From NCBI GenBank assembly GCA_025210775.1, contig JAOARB010000015.1, positions 1 through 64,000 on the forward strand: a stretch of DNA of 64,000 nt, given 5' to 3'. Origin of the DNA: Prolixibacteraceae bacterium. Lineage in GTDB: Bacteria > Bacteroidota > Bacteroidia > Bacteroidales > Prolixibacteraceae. Below the pieces are notes generated by a model, which saw nothing but the letters and a program-made list of their open reading frames with translations, was not told the origin of the DNA and did no database searches. The first letter of the stretch is position 1. Each line of letters starts with the position of its first letter. This document shows positions 9,015 to 20,100 of the stretch, piece after piece. Made by a program: the position numbers and the translations under genes.

Positions 9015-9494
9015 CGCAAATGAGAAAACAGATAAAATAAAAGAGAATAAAATCTTCTTCTATAGATCTTATATCTAACCATTTTAATATTAAGATTGTC
9101 GGCATCGATAGAGAGATGGTCTGAGAAATATACTAATAGCTAGATTTTAAGGAGGATATAGCGCTTTAAACCACAGAATATCGTCGTTTATATTGATTGA
9201 AATACTACAACATTACCACAACAATAAACCTTTCACTAAGAGATACCTACAGAATACAAGAACACTATCCACCTAATATCCAACACATTGAAATTAATAT
9301 TACATAACTTATAAGATGAATGGTAGTTGTAGTGTACAAATCTTTTGAAAGCTCATCATTAGCCAACATCTTTAAGGTAGCGTTTTCTATTAAGCACAAC
9401 ACATAAGATAATTAAACAGCGAGAGTAGAACACATCACTAAGAATCATAATAGAACACAAAAACCAATTACATATTAACTAAAACACATTACAG
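9015..9494. other. Intergenic region without recognisable gene
   Basis: About 480 bp between divergent mqnC and the T9SS cargo gene. It is AT-rich, with no open frame, repeat or structured RNA that I can recognise. Confidence 0.5.
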
Positions 9495-10406
9495 ATGAGA
9501 AAAATTTTTACTTTTATTATTTGCTTGATTGCGTCCATTTCATTTGCACAAGAACAGGTTTTCTTTTCAGAGGGAACAGATGCCACTTTTTATGACCAAG
9601 GTATTGTGGATAAAGCCAACTTGGGGGATGTTATTTTTGATCATGTTGCCCCACCATGTTGTCCAGAGTATGATGACAAACTACCTTGTTCTGCAGTAGC
9701 ACATACAGGATCAACTTCATTAAAATTTCATTACAACATTCCATCGAATAGTAATAATGGTGTTTGGAAAGCATCCGTATTTAGAAATGACTGGGCAGAT
9801 ATCGATGTAACAGGCAACAACTTTCTAAGTTTTTACCTTTATTCAACGACGGCCATTACGAAAGACAAGCTACCTAAAATAGGTTTAAAAGTGCGTCGTA
9901 ATGACAACAACGAAGAGGAAGAAACAGAACTTTATGACATTGCAGAGTACAATAAAGATATTCCAGCAAACACATGGGTTAAAGTAGGATTACCATTAAG
10001 TGTGATCATCGATGGTGCTCCTGCTGGCACTTATGATTTTACAAAAACAAGAGCCGTTATCTTCCATCAGAATAATGCAGAGACAGGAGAAAGAACACTT
10101 TATATCGACGATATTAAAACATCCACGGAAGAGATTTCGACAGGTATTTTAGAAAGCTATAATGCTCAAGTAACCCTTTCACCAAACCCTGTTGAATCGA
10201 CAACAGAGCTGATCATGCCTTCTGAATTTCACAACGAGAAATTACAGTTATCCATCTATAATGCTACAGGAGTAGCGGTTTATCAAACTACTACAAAAGG
10301 AGAGACAAGAGTGCAGTTGGACTTGTCATCCTATGGTAGTGGTTTGTATTTCCTACAAATAAGCAACGACAAAGAGAATATTGTTAAAAAGCTTATCAAG
10401 AAATAG
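9495..10406 (+). CDS. Secreted protein with C-terminal type IX secretion sorting domain
   Basis: A 303-residue exported protein. A Sec signal peptide (about residues 1-18, ending SFAQ) is followed by a beta-rich domain at about 20-215 that resembles carbohydrate-binding jelly-roll modules (GSTSLKFHYN, YIDDIKT). The C-terminal type A sorting domain is at about 228-303, with the usual signatures: LSPNPVES, LSIYNATGVAVYQTT, LDLSSYGSGLYFLQIS and a basic KKLIKK end. T9SS cargos carrying this tail are exported through SprA and attached to or released from the cell surface. A CCPEYDDKLPC cysteine cluster lies near residues 54-64. The ligand is unknown. Confidence 0.85.
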   Translation: MRKIFTFIICLIASISFAQEQVFFSEGTDATFYDQGIVDKANLGDVIFDHVAPPCCPEYDDKLPCSAVAHTGSTSLKFHYNIPSNSNNGVWKASVFRNDWADIDVTGNNFLSFYLYSTTAITKDKLPKIGLKVRRNDNNEEEETELYDIAEYNKDIPANTWVKVGLPLSVIIDGAPAGTYDFTKTRAVIFHQNNAETGERTLYIDDIKTSTEEISTGILESYNAQVTLSPNPVESTTELIMPSEFHNEKLQLSIYNATGVAVYQTTTKGETRVQLDLSSYGSGLYFLQISNDKENIVKKLIKK

Positions 10407-10449
10407 TATCATACTTAGATAAATATAGAAATAGACTATTCTACAATGT

Positions 10450-10484
10450 CCTCAATCTCTAGCTAGAGATTGGGGATTTTTGTT
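10450..10484 (+). terminator. Rho-independent terminator after the T9SS cargo gene
   Basis: CCTCAATCTCTAG pairs with CTAGAGATTGGGG (10450-10475) and is followed by ATTTTTGTTT. Confidence 0.8.
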
Positions 10485-10666
10485 TCTATATCGTCTCCTA
10501 TTATCTCAAAGGACCAAAGGATCGATCTAATAAAAACGGTTCAATTCCATTAGACAACAAATAAGACAAGCCTCGTTAAGTAGCCATCATCTCTCTTCTC
10601 AAATTCATAATCCTAAGAAAATCAACACAAAATTTAGGCTGTAATTAATTGATAACATTTCTTTTG

Positions 10667-10674
10667 TAAATTTG
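10667..10674 (+). promoter_or_regulatory. Candidate -7 element for leucyl aminopeptidase gene
   Basis: TAAATTTG is an exact TAnnTTTG match 67 bp upstream of the start codon. No ideally spaced -33 element is seen. Confidence 0.4.
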
Positions 10675-10741
10675 TTACTAGAATCAAAGAAGACTTCACC
10701 AAAGGAGTTTCAATTATCAAATAATAAAATACATCAATGTT

Positions 10742-12172
10742 ATGAATAAAATATACTTGGGATCCTCTAAGGAGATGCCTAACGATAAAATATATCTATT
10801 CTCTAAGGAAAAGCCTGAAACACTTGAAAACTTAGATCCAAAACAGTTGGCATTCATCAAAAATCAATTAACAAAAGAGATCTCTGTCATTGAGATGCTT
10901 TCTAATGAAAATAGGATGGAATGGTTTGTTGCAGTGGAGAAAAATGACGATTGTCAAAAGATGGCAGAAACTCTACGCATACAAGGATCTAAAGTGTTAG
11001 CAAAAATTAAAGCACAAAAGATCTCTTCCGTAGGGGTAATCAACAGCTCAAACATGGACCGTATCTCTCTTCCTTTCGTAGAAGGTATGGCCTTGGCAGA
11101 CTATAAATTTGAGAAATATCTTACGAAAAAAGAGGACGCTCCATTAAAAGAGGTAGCCATAGAAGATCGTATCACACCAGAAGCGATTGAAGAGTTACAA
11201 GCGATAATAAAAGGTGTTTTTAAAGCGCGTGATCTCGTAAACGAACCTCAATCATTCCTTTCGGCAACCCAACTATCGAAAGAGATAGAAGAGATGGGTA
11301 AAGAGGCTGAAATTACGATCTCCGTTTTAAATAAAGAGAAGATCGAATCTCTTGAGATGGGAGGACTCTTGGGAGTCAACAAAGGGAGTGTCGCACCTCC
11401 AACCTTTACCATCATGGAGTATAAACCTAAAAATGCTAAAAATAAAAAACCAATTGTATTTGTAGGAAAAGGAGTCGTTTACGATACAGGGGGATTAAGT
11501 TTGAAACCGACCCCTGCAAGTATGGACTACATGAAGTCAGATATGGGTGGAGCTGCTGCTGTTTCGTGTGCAACCTATGCTATCGCTTTAGCCAAACTTC
11601 CATACCATGTTATCACCCTTATTCCTGCTACAGACAACCGTCCATCAGGGGAAGCGTATGCTCCTGGGGATGTACTAACAATGTACAATAAAAAGACCGT
11701 AGAAGTATTAAACACTGATGCTGAAGGTAGATTAATATTGGCAGATGCACTTAGTTATGCCGATCAATATAAACCAGAACTCGTAATGGATGTTGCAACC
11801 CTAACAGGTGCCGCTGCTATCGCTATTGGAACAGAAGGAGCCGTAATCATGGGGAATGCTGAAGATCGTTATTTTGAAGAGATCGATAGAGCAGGATACA
11901 ATGTTCACGAACGTAGTGTACGTTTCCCTTTCTGGGAAGAGTATGGTGAAATGCTAAAAAGTGACATTGCCGACTTAAAGAATTTGGGAGGTCGAGAAGC
12001 AGGTGCAATTACAGCTGGAATATTTCTAGAGAACTTCACAGAGAGTCCTTATATCCACCTAGATATTGCAGGACCTGCATACCTGCACAATGAAAAGAAT
12101 TATCTCAAAAAAGGAGGAACAGGATTTGGAGTACGTCTTCTATTTGAATGGATCAAAACAAGATCAAAATAG
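10742..12172 (+). CDS. pepA: Leucyl aminopeptidase (M17 family)
   Basis: Cytosolic dinuclear metallo-aminopeptidase that removes N-terminal residues from peptides. The M17 signature NTDAEGRL is at residues 324-331. The upstream metal and substrate motifs GKGVVYDTGGLSLKP and MKSDMGGAAAV, and the catalytic Arg in the signature, are present. The N-terminal M17 domain at about 1-150 is divergent, as is usual. Normal length at 476 residues. It is preceded by a candidate -7 box and followed by a 190-bp gap with its own hairpin and promoter-like box, so it is probably a separate unit from pdxA. Confidence 0.92.
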   Translation: MNKIYLGSSKEMPNDKIYLFSKEKPETLENLDPKQLAFIKNQLTKEISVIEMLSNENRMEWFVAVEKNDDCQKMAETLRIQGSKVLAKIKAQKISSVGVINSSNMDRISLPFVEGMALADYKFEKYLTKKEDAPLKEVAIEDRITPEAIEELQAIIKGVFKARDLVNEPQSFLSATQLSKEIEEMGKEAEITISVLNKEKIESLEMGGLLGVNKGSVAPPTFTIMEYKPKNAKNKKPIVFVGKGVVYDTGGLSLKPTPASMDYMKSDMGGAAAVSCATYAIALAKLPYHVITLIPATDNRPSGEAYAPGDVLTMYNKKTVEVLNTDAEGRLILADALSYADQYKPELVMDVATLTGAAAIAIGTEGAVIMGNAEDRYFEEIDRAGYNVHERSVRFPFWEEYGEMLKSDIADLKNLGGREAGAITAGIFLENFTESPYIHLDIAGPAYLHNEKNYLKKGGTGFGVRLLFEWIKTRSK

Positions 12173-12225
12173 GAGTTAATATTCAAAAGATGACAAAGGG
12201 TGTAAATAAGAAGATAAAAATTGAC

Positions 12226-12233
12226 TAAATTTG
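12226..12233 (+). promoter_or_regulatory. Candidate -7 element upstream of pdxA
   Basis: TAAATTTG is an exact TAnnTTTG match. It would start a transcript at about 12240 whose 5' leader includes the hairpin at 12282-12315. No matching -33 element was found. Confidence 0.35.
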
Positions 12234-12281
12234 ATTCTTCAATTAAGGAACTTTAAGTCATTAATTTATGACACCCCATAT

Positions 12282-12315
12282 CCTATACTACTATCAATTA
12301 AGATAGTAGTATAGG
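12282..12315 (+). promoter_or_regulatory. Strong hairpin in the pdxA 5' leader
   Basis: A perfect 14-bp stem, CCTATACTACTATC (12282-12295) with GATAGTAGTATAGG (12302-12315), has a 6-nt AATTAA loop. No T-run follows, so it is not a typical terminator. It lies 47 bp before the pdxA start. Its role is unknown. Confidence 0.6.
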
Positions 12316-12362
12316 AAACAGGAAAGGAGCATAAAAAGAAACTTAACAATCTGGTATTAATT

Positions 12363-13439
12363 ATGAACTTTCAAAGAATCAAAATAGGAATCACCCATGG
12401 AGATATCAATGGCGTCGGTTATGAAGTGATCATCAAAACACTTTCAGATGATCGTATTTTCGACTCATGTACTCCTATTGTGTATGGTTCACCTAAAGTG
12501 GCTGCCTACCATAAGAAAGCGATAAATCAAACGAAAGTCTCGTTTAATCAAATCGTAGATGCAACAGAAGCACAAGATGGGAAAGCCAATATCATCAACT
12601 GTATCTCAGATAATGTACGTGTTGAATTAGGAAAATCCACAGATATCGCTGGAGAATCTTCTTATATGGCTTTAGAAAAAGCATGTGAAGATCTTAAAGA
12701 AGGAAAGATTGATGTATTGATTACAGCACCAATATGTAAAGACAATATTCAATCTAGCGACTTCCATTTCCCTGGACACACGGAGTTTTTAGCAGAGCAG
12801 TTTAATTCTGAAGACCATCTAATGTTGATGGTGAGCGAACAGATGAAAATTGGTGTGGTGGCAGGACACGTACCTATTTCTAAAGTATCCGAATTTATCA
12901 CTGAGGAGTTGGTGTTAAGCAAGATACGTGTGATGCACCAAACAATGAAGCAAGACTTTGGTATTGATGGACCTCGTATTGCTGTTCTAGGCTTAAATCC
13001 TCATGCTGGCGATAATGGGCTACTAGGAAGCGAAGAAGAAGAGATCATCACTCCCGCGCTTGAAAAGGCACAAGAGGAAGGTATTATGGCTATGGGACCA
13101 TATCCTGCAGATGGCTTCTTTGGTAATGGTACATACAGTAAATTTGATGTTATCCTGTCCATGTATCACGACCAAGGGTTGGTTCCATTTAAAGCACTTG
13201 CCTTTGATGATGGGGTAAACTTTACTGCTGGACTTCCAGTGATTAGAACTTCTCCTGGTCATGGAACTGCATTTGATATTGCAGGTAAAGGAAAGGCCTC
13301 GGAGAATTCATTTAGGAAAGCGATGTATTTGGCAATGGACCTTTATAGAAATAGAGAGATCTATAAAGAGACAGCGAAAGCTCCATTACAGAAGTTCGAT
13401 CTGGAAGATCGACAATCGATGGGAGACAAATCGATATAA
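12363..13439 (+). CDS. pdxA: 4-hydroxythreonine-4-phosphate dehydrogenase
   Basis: NAD- and divalent-metal-dependent enzyme of the DXP-dependent pyridoxal phosphate pathway. It oxidises 4-phosphohydroxy-L-threonine. The PdxA patterns THGDINGVGYEVI (residues 10-22), APICKDNI, FPGHTEFLAEQ (His metal ligand), GLNPHAGDNGLLGSEE, MYHDQGLVPFKAL and TSPGHGTAFDIAGKGKA are all present and intact. Normal length at 358 residues. It needs the dxr-pathway intermediate deoxyxylulose phosphate at the cofactor-ring step, but dxr is 10 kb away and not in the same operon. Confidence 0.95.
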   Translation: MNFQRIKIGITHGDINGVGYEVIIKTLSDDRIFDSCTPIVYGSPKVAAYHKKAINQTKVSFNQIVDATEAQDGKANIINCISDNVRVELGKSTDIAGESSYMALEKACEDLKEGKIDVLITAPICKDNIQSSDFHFPGHTEFLAEQFNSEDHLMLMVSEQMKIGVVAGHVPISKVSEFITEELVLSKIRVMHQTMKQDFGIDGPRIAVLGLNPHAGDNGLLGSEEEEIITPALEKAQEEGIMAMGPYPADGFFGNGTYSKFDVILSMYHDQGLVPFKALAFDDGVNFTAGLPVIRTSPGHGTAFDIAGKGKASENSFRKAMYLAMDLYRNREIYKETAKAPLQKFDLEDRQSMGDKSI

Positions 13440-13449
13440 TCAAGATATT

Positions 13450-13483
13450 AAAAGAGACTTTCCAATAAGGAGAGTCTCTTTTT
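13450..13483 (+). terminator. Terminator-like hairpin between pdxA and ruvA
   Basis: AAAAGAGACT (13450-13459) pairs with AGTCTCTTTT (13473-13482) and is followed by a short T/A stretch. ruvA begins 14 bp later, so it may terminate only partially. Confidence 0.65.
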
Positions 13484-13496
13484 AAAATAAGGAAAC

Positions 13497-14078
13497 ATGT
13501 ACGAATATATTAAGGGAAAACTTACGGAGGTAACCCCTACCTATGCTGTACTAGAGACGGGAGGCATCGGTTATCAAGTTTTTATCTCCTTGACGAGTTA
13601 TCAAAAGATTCAAACCGAACAAGAAACGACATTGTGGACTCACTTTGTTGTAAGAGAAGATGTTCAAGCTCTTTATGGGTTTGCAGAGAAAGAAGAACGT
13701 TCAATGTTTCGCAACCTGATATCGGTAAATGGTGTTGGAGCCAATACTGCTATGGTAATGCTTTCTTCTTATCCTACAGAAGATTTAATTGGTGCCATAC
13801 AGACAGATAATGTGAATCTACTGAAAAGCATTAAAGGGATTGGAGCCAAAACAGCACAACGAATTATTATCGATTTGAAGGATAAAGTAGGTAAAATTGA
13901 AGTTGATAGTCAGATTGTAGCTTCTCAGAACAATACTAACAAAAATGAAGCGTTATCAGCTATGGTAATGTTAGGATTTAACAAGAAAGCAGCAGAGAAT
14001 GTTATCGACAAGATTTTGAAGGAAAACCCAAGTTTGGAAGTAGAACCCATTATCAAACTGGCTTTAAAAAGCTTGTAA
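13497..14078 (+). CDS. ruvA: Holliday junction branch-migration protein RuvA
   Basis: DNA-binding subunit of the RuvAB branch-migration motor in homologous recombination. The N-terminal OB-fold domain covers about residues 1-62. Two helix-hairpin-helix motifs follow: VNGVGANTAMVML near residue 78, and IKGIGAKTAQRIIIDLKDK near residue 113. The C-terminal RuvB-contact domain is at about 145-193. Normal length. It is directly followed by sprA, an arrangement common in Bacteroidota. Confidence 0.96.
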   Translation: MYEYIKGKLTEVTPTYAVLETGGIGYQVFISLTSYQKIQTEQETTLWTHFVVREDVQALYGFAEKEERSMFRNLISVNGVGANTAMVMLSSYPTEDLIGAIQTDNVNLLKSIKGIGAKTAQRIIIDLKDKVGKIEVDSQIVASQNNTNKNEALSAMVMLGFNKKAAENVIDKILKENPSLEVEPIIKLALKSL

Positions 14079-14134
14079 TCCTAACACATTTTTGATGTGT
14101 AACATTTCAAGCCCGGAGAAACAGGTTGAGAAAA

Positions 14135-17100
14135 ATGAATAAAATATGGATCCCCTTTTGCATTATCTTATGCTTGGGGATCGCTAACAACAGAATGAAT
14201 AGAGTTTTGGGGCACCCCTCAGAACATTCAGATAATAATGCTTTTGATCTAGACTTCAATCAAGCATCTACAGTTGAATCTTATGTCGAAGAGATTGCCT
14301 CTCCGGACTCTACTGAGCTTCTATTGCCGCTTCCCGACAATATGAAAAAAGAGGAGCATTATGACCCATCGACAAATCAATTTATTATTGACCACAAGGT
14401 AGGAGATCTACACTACCAGCCTTCTCAAGTATTTAGTTTAGATGAATATGTTCATTATGATTTTGAAAGAGCAATTCAAGAATACTGGCATGAGAAAACA
14501 TCGAAAGATGTTGAACAAAAAAGAAACTCTCTAATACCAGCTATTAAAATTGGAGGAGAAGCCTTCTCTAAGATCTTTGGAACCAATACTATCTCCATAA
14601 AACCTCAAGGATATGTAGAACTTTCGTTTGGAACAAAAACCAATAAGATTGATAACCCTGCACTATCCGAACGATTAAGAAAAAACACCACTTTCGATTT
14701 TGATGAAAAGATCAATATTAGTGTAAAAGGATCTATTGGTGACCGATTGTCAATGGGGGTTAATTATAATACAGAGGCGACCTTTGATTTTGAGAATCGT
14801 ATGAACCTTAATTACAAAGGGGAAGAGGATGATATTATCAAAAATATTGAAACTGGTAATGTCTCTATGTCTTCAGATAACTCTTTGATTAAAGGAGGAG
14901 TAAACCTTTTTGGTGTTAAAACAGACCTTCAATTTGGTAAATTAAGTGTATCCACTGTACTATCACAACAAAAAGGGGAGAGTAAAGTGATCAACACCGA
15001 AGGAGGAGCGACTAAAACAAAGATTGACATCCAAGCAGTGGATTACGAGAGCAACAAACACTTCTTCTTATCACAATTCTTTTATGAGAATTTTGATAAA
15101 TCCTTGTCTCGTTTACCCATCATCCAATCTTCTGTTAATATTACAAAGCTCGAAGTTTGGGTAACCAATAAAACGGGTAATTTCACTCAATCACGTAACA
15201 TTGTCGCATTTACGGATTTGGGAGAAAGAGGAGCAAACAAAGAAAATCAAACCATCATTAGTGATACCCCAGGATTGCCTTATCCAGAGAATATTTATCC
15301 TCTGAATAACAGCAATAACCTCTATCAACAGATGACAACAACCTATCAGTCGATACGAGATATTGCACAGGTAACTTCTACATTGGCACCTCTTAAAGGG
15401 CAAGATTTTACACCTGTACAAGATTATGAAAAGATTGAGAATGCAAGGTTATTAACCGCATCTGAATATAGTTTTAGTCCGAAATTAGGATACATCTCTT
15501 TAACCAGAGCTTTGAATGCCGATGAAGTTCTTGCAGTTGCATACGAATACACCATTAATGGCAAGACGTTTAAAGTAGGGGAGTTCTCTACAGATGGTAT
15601 TGATGCACCCCAAACACTGATCGTTAAGATGTTAAAGGGAACCAGTTTGAATCCTAAGTTCTTAACTTGGAAACTAATGATGAAAAACATCTATGATCTA
15701 AATGCGTATCAAGTGAATGCAGATGGCTTTAGACTGGATGTGGTTTATCAAGACAATAAGACGGGATCGAATCTGAACTATCTTCCTGATGGACCAATAA
15801 AAGATAAGATCCTTCTTCAAGTTCTAAACCTTGACAACCTAAATAGACAGAATGATCCGCAACCAGATGGACAGTTCGACTTTATTAACGGGATAACGAT
15901 CAATGCAGAGAAAGGAAAAGTTATCTTCCCAATGGTTGAGCCTTTTGGTGATTACTTAGAGAAGCAATTGGCATCAGACCCTGCCGCAATAAAGAAATAT
16001 GTTTTTCATAAACTTTATGATGAAACAAAAACAGTGGCAGAACAGGATGCAGAGAAGAATAAATTCAAATTGATGGGGGAATATAAAGGTTCATCTAATT
16101 CAGATATCCCTTTAAACACCATCAACTTGACCCCAGGTTCGGTGAAGGTAACTGCGGGAGGACGCACCTTAACCGAGAATGTAGATTATGTTGTAGATTA
16201 CACTCTAGGTCGTGTAAAAATACTTAATCAAAGTCTTATTGAAGCAGGAACACCTATCTCAATCTCTACAGAGAGTGAACAGATGTTTAGCATGCAACGA
16301 AAGACATTGATTGGAACACAATTGAATTATCAGTTCACGGATAATTTCAACTTGGGATCGACAGTGATGTACCTTCAAGAGAAGCCGCTTACGAGTAAAG
16401 TAAATTATGGACAGGAACCAATATCAAACTTAATGCTTGGTATGAATGGTGCCTATAAGACAGAATCTCAGTTCTTGACTTCTTTGGTAGATAAATTACC
16501 ATTGATAGACACCAAAGAGAAATCGAATATTACAATAGAGGGAGAATTCGCAAGATTGTTCCCAGGTACATCTAATGCCATTAGTGAATCAGGCGCAGCT
16601 TATCTTGATGATTTTGAAGGGACACAAACCAATATATCGCTTAAGACCCAATATATATGGAAACTATCAAGTGTACCTCAAGGGAACAAAGATATTCCAG
16701 AAGGAGAGCTTACAAATGACATCCTAGCGGGGGTAAACAGAGCTCTGTTATCTTGGTATATTATTGACCCAATCATGCAAAGGGATACGCCTAATACACC
16801 ACCAAACATCAAAGGTAACGACGTAGAACAATCTAAAAATAGTACTCGTGAGGTTTACCAAAGTGAGATCTTTCCTAATACCAATAATGCAGTAGGACAA
16901 CCAACAAACATCCCTACCTTTGACTTGGCATTCTACCCTAATGAAAGAGGACCATATAACTTTGAGAGTGATCCTTCGACCTACTCATCTGGGATGGATA
17001 AAGATGGTAACCTAAAGAATCCAGAAAGTAGATGGGGAGGTATCATGCGTAAGATTGAGACCACCGATTTTGAGAATGCAAATATCGAATATATTGAGTT

Positions 17101-20100
17101 CTGGATGATGGATCCTTTTGCTGAATTAGACGATGCAGATAAAATAAACGCTGGTGGGGATCTATATTTTGAATTAGGAAATATTTCAGAGGACATCCTT
17201 AGAGACTCTCGTAAATCATTTGAGAATGGATTACCAAGCGATGGTAACTATGATAATATTACAGACAAGACCAACTGGGGACGTGTCTCAAGAAATCAAT
17301 CTGTAGTTAATGCTTTTGATAATAGCCCAACGGCAAGACAATATCAAGATATTGGACTTGATGGATTAGCGGATGAAGATGAACGAGCTTTCTTTAATGA
17401 TTATATCAATCAAATTAGTAAAATCGTTACGGGAGATAATCTAGATAAAATACAAAAAGACCCTGCAGGGGATAACTACCATTACTTCAGAGGAAGCGAC
17501 TACGATCAAGAGCAACTAGGTATCTTAGAGCGTTACAAATATTATAACGGGGTAGATGGTAACTCGCCTACAAGTGCTCAATCTCCAGAATCGTATAATA
17601 CCTCTTCTACCTCTATTCCTGATGGTGAGGATATCAACTTGGATAATACGTTATCAGAAAATGAGAGCTATTTCCAATATAAAGTAGATATGCGACCAGG
17701 AGCCTTTAAAGTAGGTTCTAACTATGTTACAGATAAACGTACAGCAAAGGTTAAGCTAAAAAGCTCTGAAGTAAGAGAAGTAGAGTGGTACCAATTTAAG
17801 ATCCCTGTTTCTGAATATAAAAAGATTGTAGGTCCAATATCAGACTTTAGATCGGTACGTTTTATTCGTATGATGATGAAAGGATGGAAACAACCAATCG
17901 TACTACGTTTTGCTACACTTGATTTGGTTCGTTCGGATTGGAGAAAATACACTGTAAATCTTAACGACCCAACACAAGACAATAACAATCTAACCTCTTT
18001 TGAAATATCAGCAGTCAATATTGAGGAGAATTATGAGAAACAACCTGTAAACTATGTTCTTCCTCCTGGTATCGATCGTGTCATTGATCCAGCAAATCCT
18101 CAGCTTAGAGAGCTAAACGAACAATCGCTACTGCTTAAGATCAAGGATCTTGAAGATGGTGATGCTCGTGCGTCATATAAGAATATCACAACGGATATGA
18201 GGATGTATAAGAGGTTAAAGCTCGAAGTACATGCCGAACAGTTGGAAGATATGCAAACCAATGATGGAGAAGTTCGCGCATTTATACGTATTGGTTCGGA
18301 CTATCAGAATAACTATTACGAATATGAGGTTCCTCTAAAGATGACCCCTGCGGGCCATTATAACAATGACCTGCAAAGGGACAGAGAAGAGGTATGGCCT
18401 GAACAGAACCGTATGGATATTCTTCTAAAAGATCTTACCGACCTTAAACTTTCTCGTAATAGAGAGATGCGGAAAGATGGTAGTTCTTTAGAGCTAACCG
18501 ATGTCTTTGAACATCAAATATTCTATAATGGACATCCTCGTATTATCCGTGTTAAGGGTAATCCAAACTTGGGTGAAGTGAGAGTAGTGATGCTTGGGGT
18601 AAAGAATCCTAAAACCAATGATGGTGCAATGGAATCTACCGAAGTATGGTTTGATGAACTTAGACTTACTGATGTTGATAACGAAGGAGGATGGGCTGCT
18701 TCTACTCGTATTAGAGGTAATCTTGCCGATCTTGCCACATTCTCTTTTTCTGGAAGTAAGATGTCTGCTGGATTTGGTGGTATTGAACAGAGTTCGGTAC
18801 AAAGAAGCATGGATGAAACAAGTGTTTATGATTTTAGTTCCACTGTTGAACTAGGTAAATTCTTCCCTAAAAAATGGGGAGTTCAGATCCCTCTATACTA
18901 CGGTATCTCACAAAATATCAAGACACCTAAATACAATCCATTAGATCCTGATATTAAGATGACCGATGCATTAGATGCACTAGAGAGTCAGTCTTTAAAA
19001 GACGATTTGAAATCGAAAGTACAAGATAAGACTGTTCGAAAGAGTATCAATCTCTCGAATGTTCGTATAGAGCCTCAAAAGAAATCAAGAAAGAAACATT
19101 TCTATGATATCTCGAACTTCTCATTTACGGTGTCTCATAATACGACGACACATCGGGATGTGAATACCCAACAGAACGATGAGAAAGAGTCGAAACTATT
19201 ATTGAACTACAACTACAATAATAGACCTAAACCAGTAGAGCCATTTAAGAATGTTAAGTTCCTACGTAAGCCGATGTTCCGACTTATTCGAGATTTCAAC
19301 TTCTATTTAACTCCATCTCAGTTGTCTTTTAGATCTGATATGAATAGTTATTATAGTGTGCTACAATATCGTAATATCAGTCAACCAGACTTTAAACTCC
19401 CTAGTTCTTACGTACAAGACTTTAACTGGTATCGATACTATAATCTTCGATACGATCTTTCGAAATCATTAAAACTTGATTTTGCCGCACAGAATAGATC
19501 ACGTATTGATGTGCCACTATACATGGAAGAAGAGGAGAAGACTCGAAAGAAAGAGAATCCATATGAAGCCTACAAACAAACTATCCTAGATAGTCTTTAT
19601 ACTGGAGGAAGAAATACAGCTTATAATCAAACGATCAATCTAAGCTATACATTACCGATCAATAAGATTCCAATGCTTAACTGGACGACCTCTAGTTTAA
19701 GGTATCAAGGTACTTACGATTGGACTGCAGGACCACAAATAGAGGACCCAAATATTGAATTGGGGAATACCATTAAAAACGGATATTCAATACAAGCCAA
19801 TGCAGGATTAAACTTTGTTAATCTATATAACAAGGTACCATATTTGAAGAAAGTTAATCGCAAATTCTCTCGTAGTAGTCGTAGAAGATCCAATAATGTA
19901 AAGACAAAGAATGTACAATATACCGACACCCTTAACCTAAAAGGGAAGAAGAAAAACATCATAAAGCATAAACTTAATACCAAGAAACTTCAAATCAGTT
20001 TTAAGGATGCAAAAGGACGAGACATTAAGGCAAAAACCAAGATTCTTGATCAGAATAAGATTGCGATCTATCCGTCTCGCTCTTATAGCAAAGCAACGGT

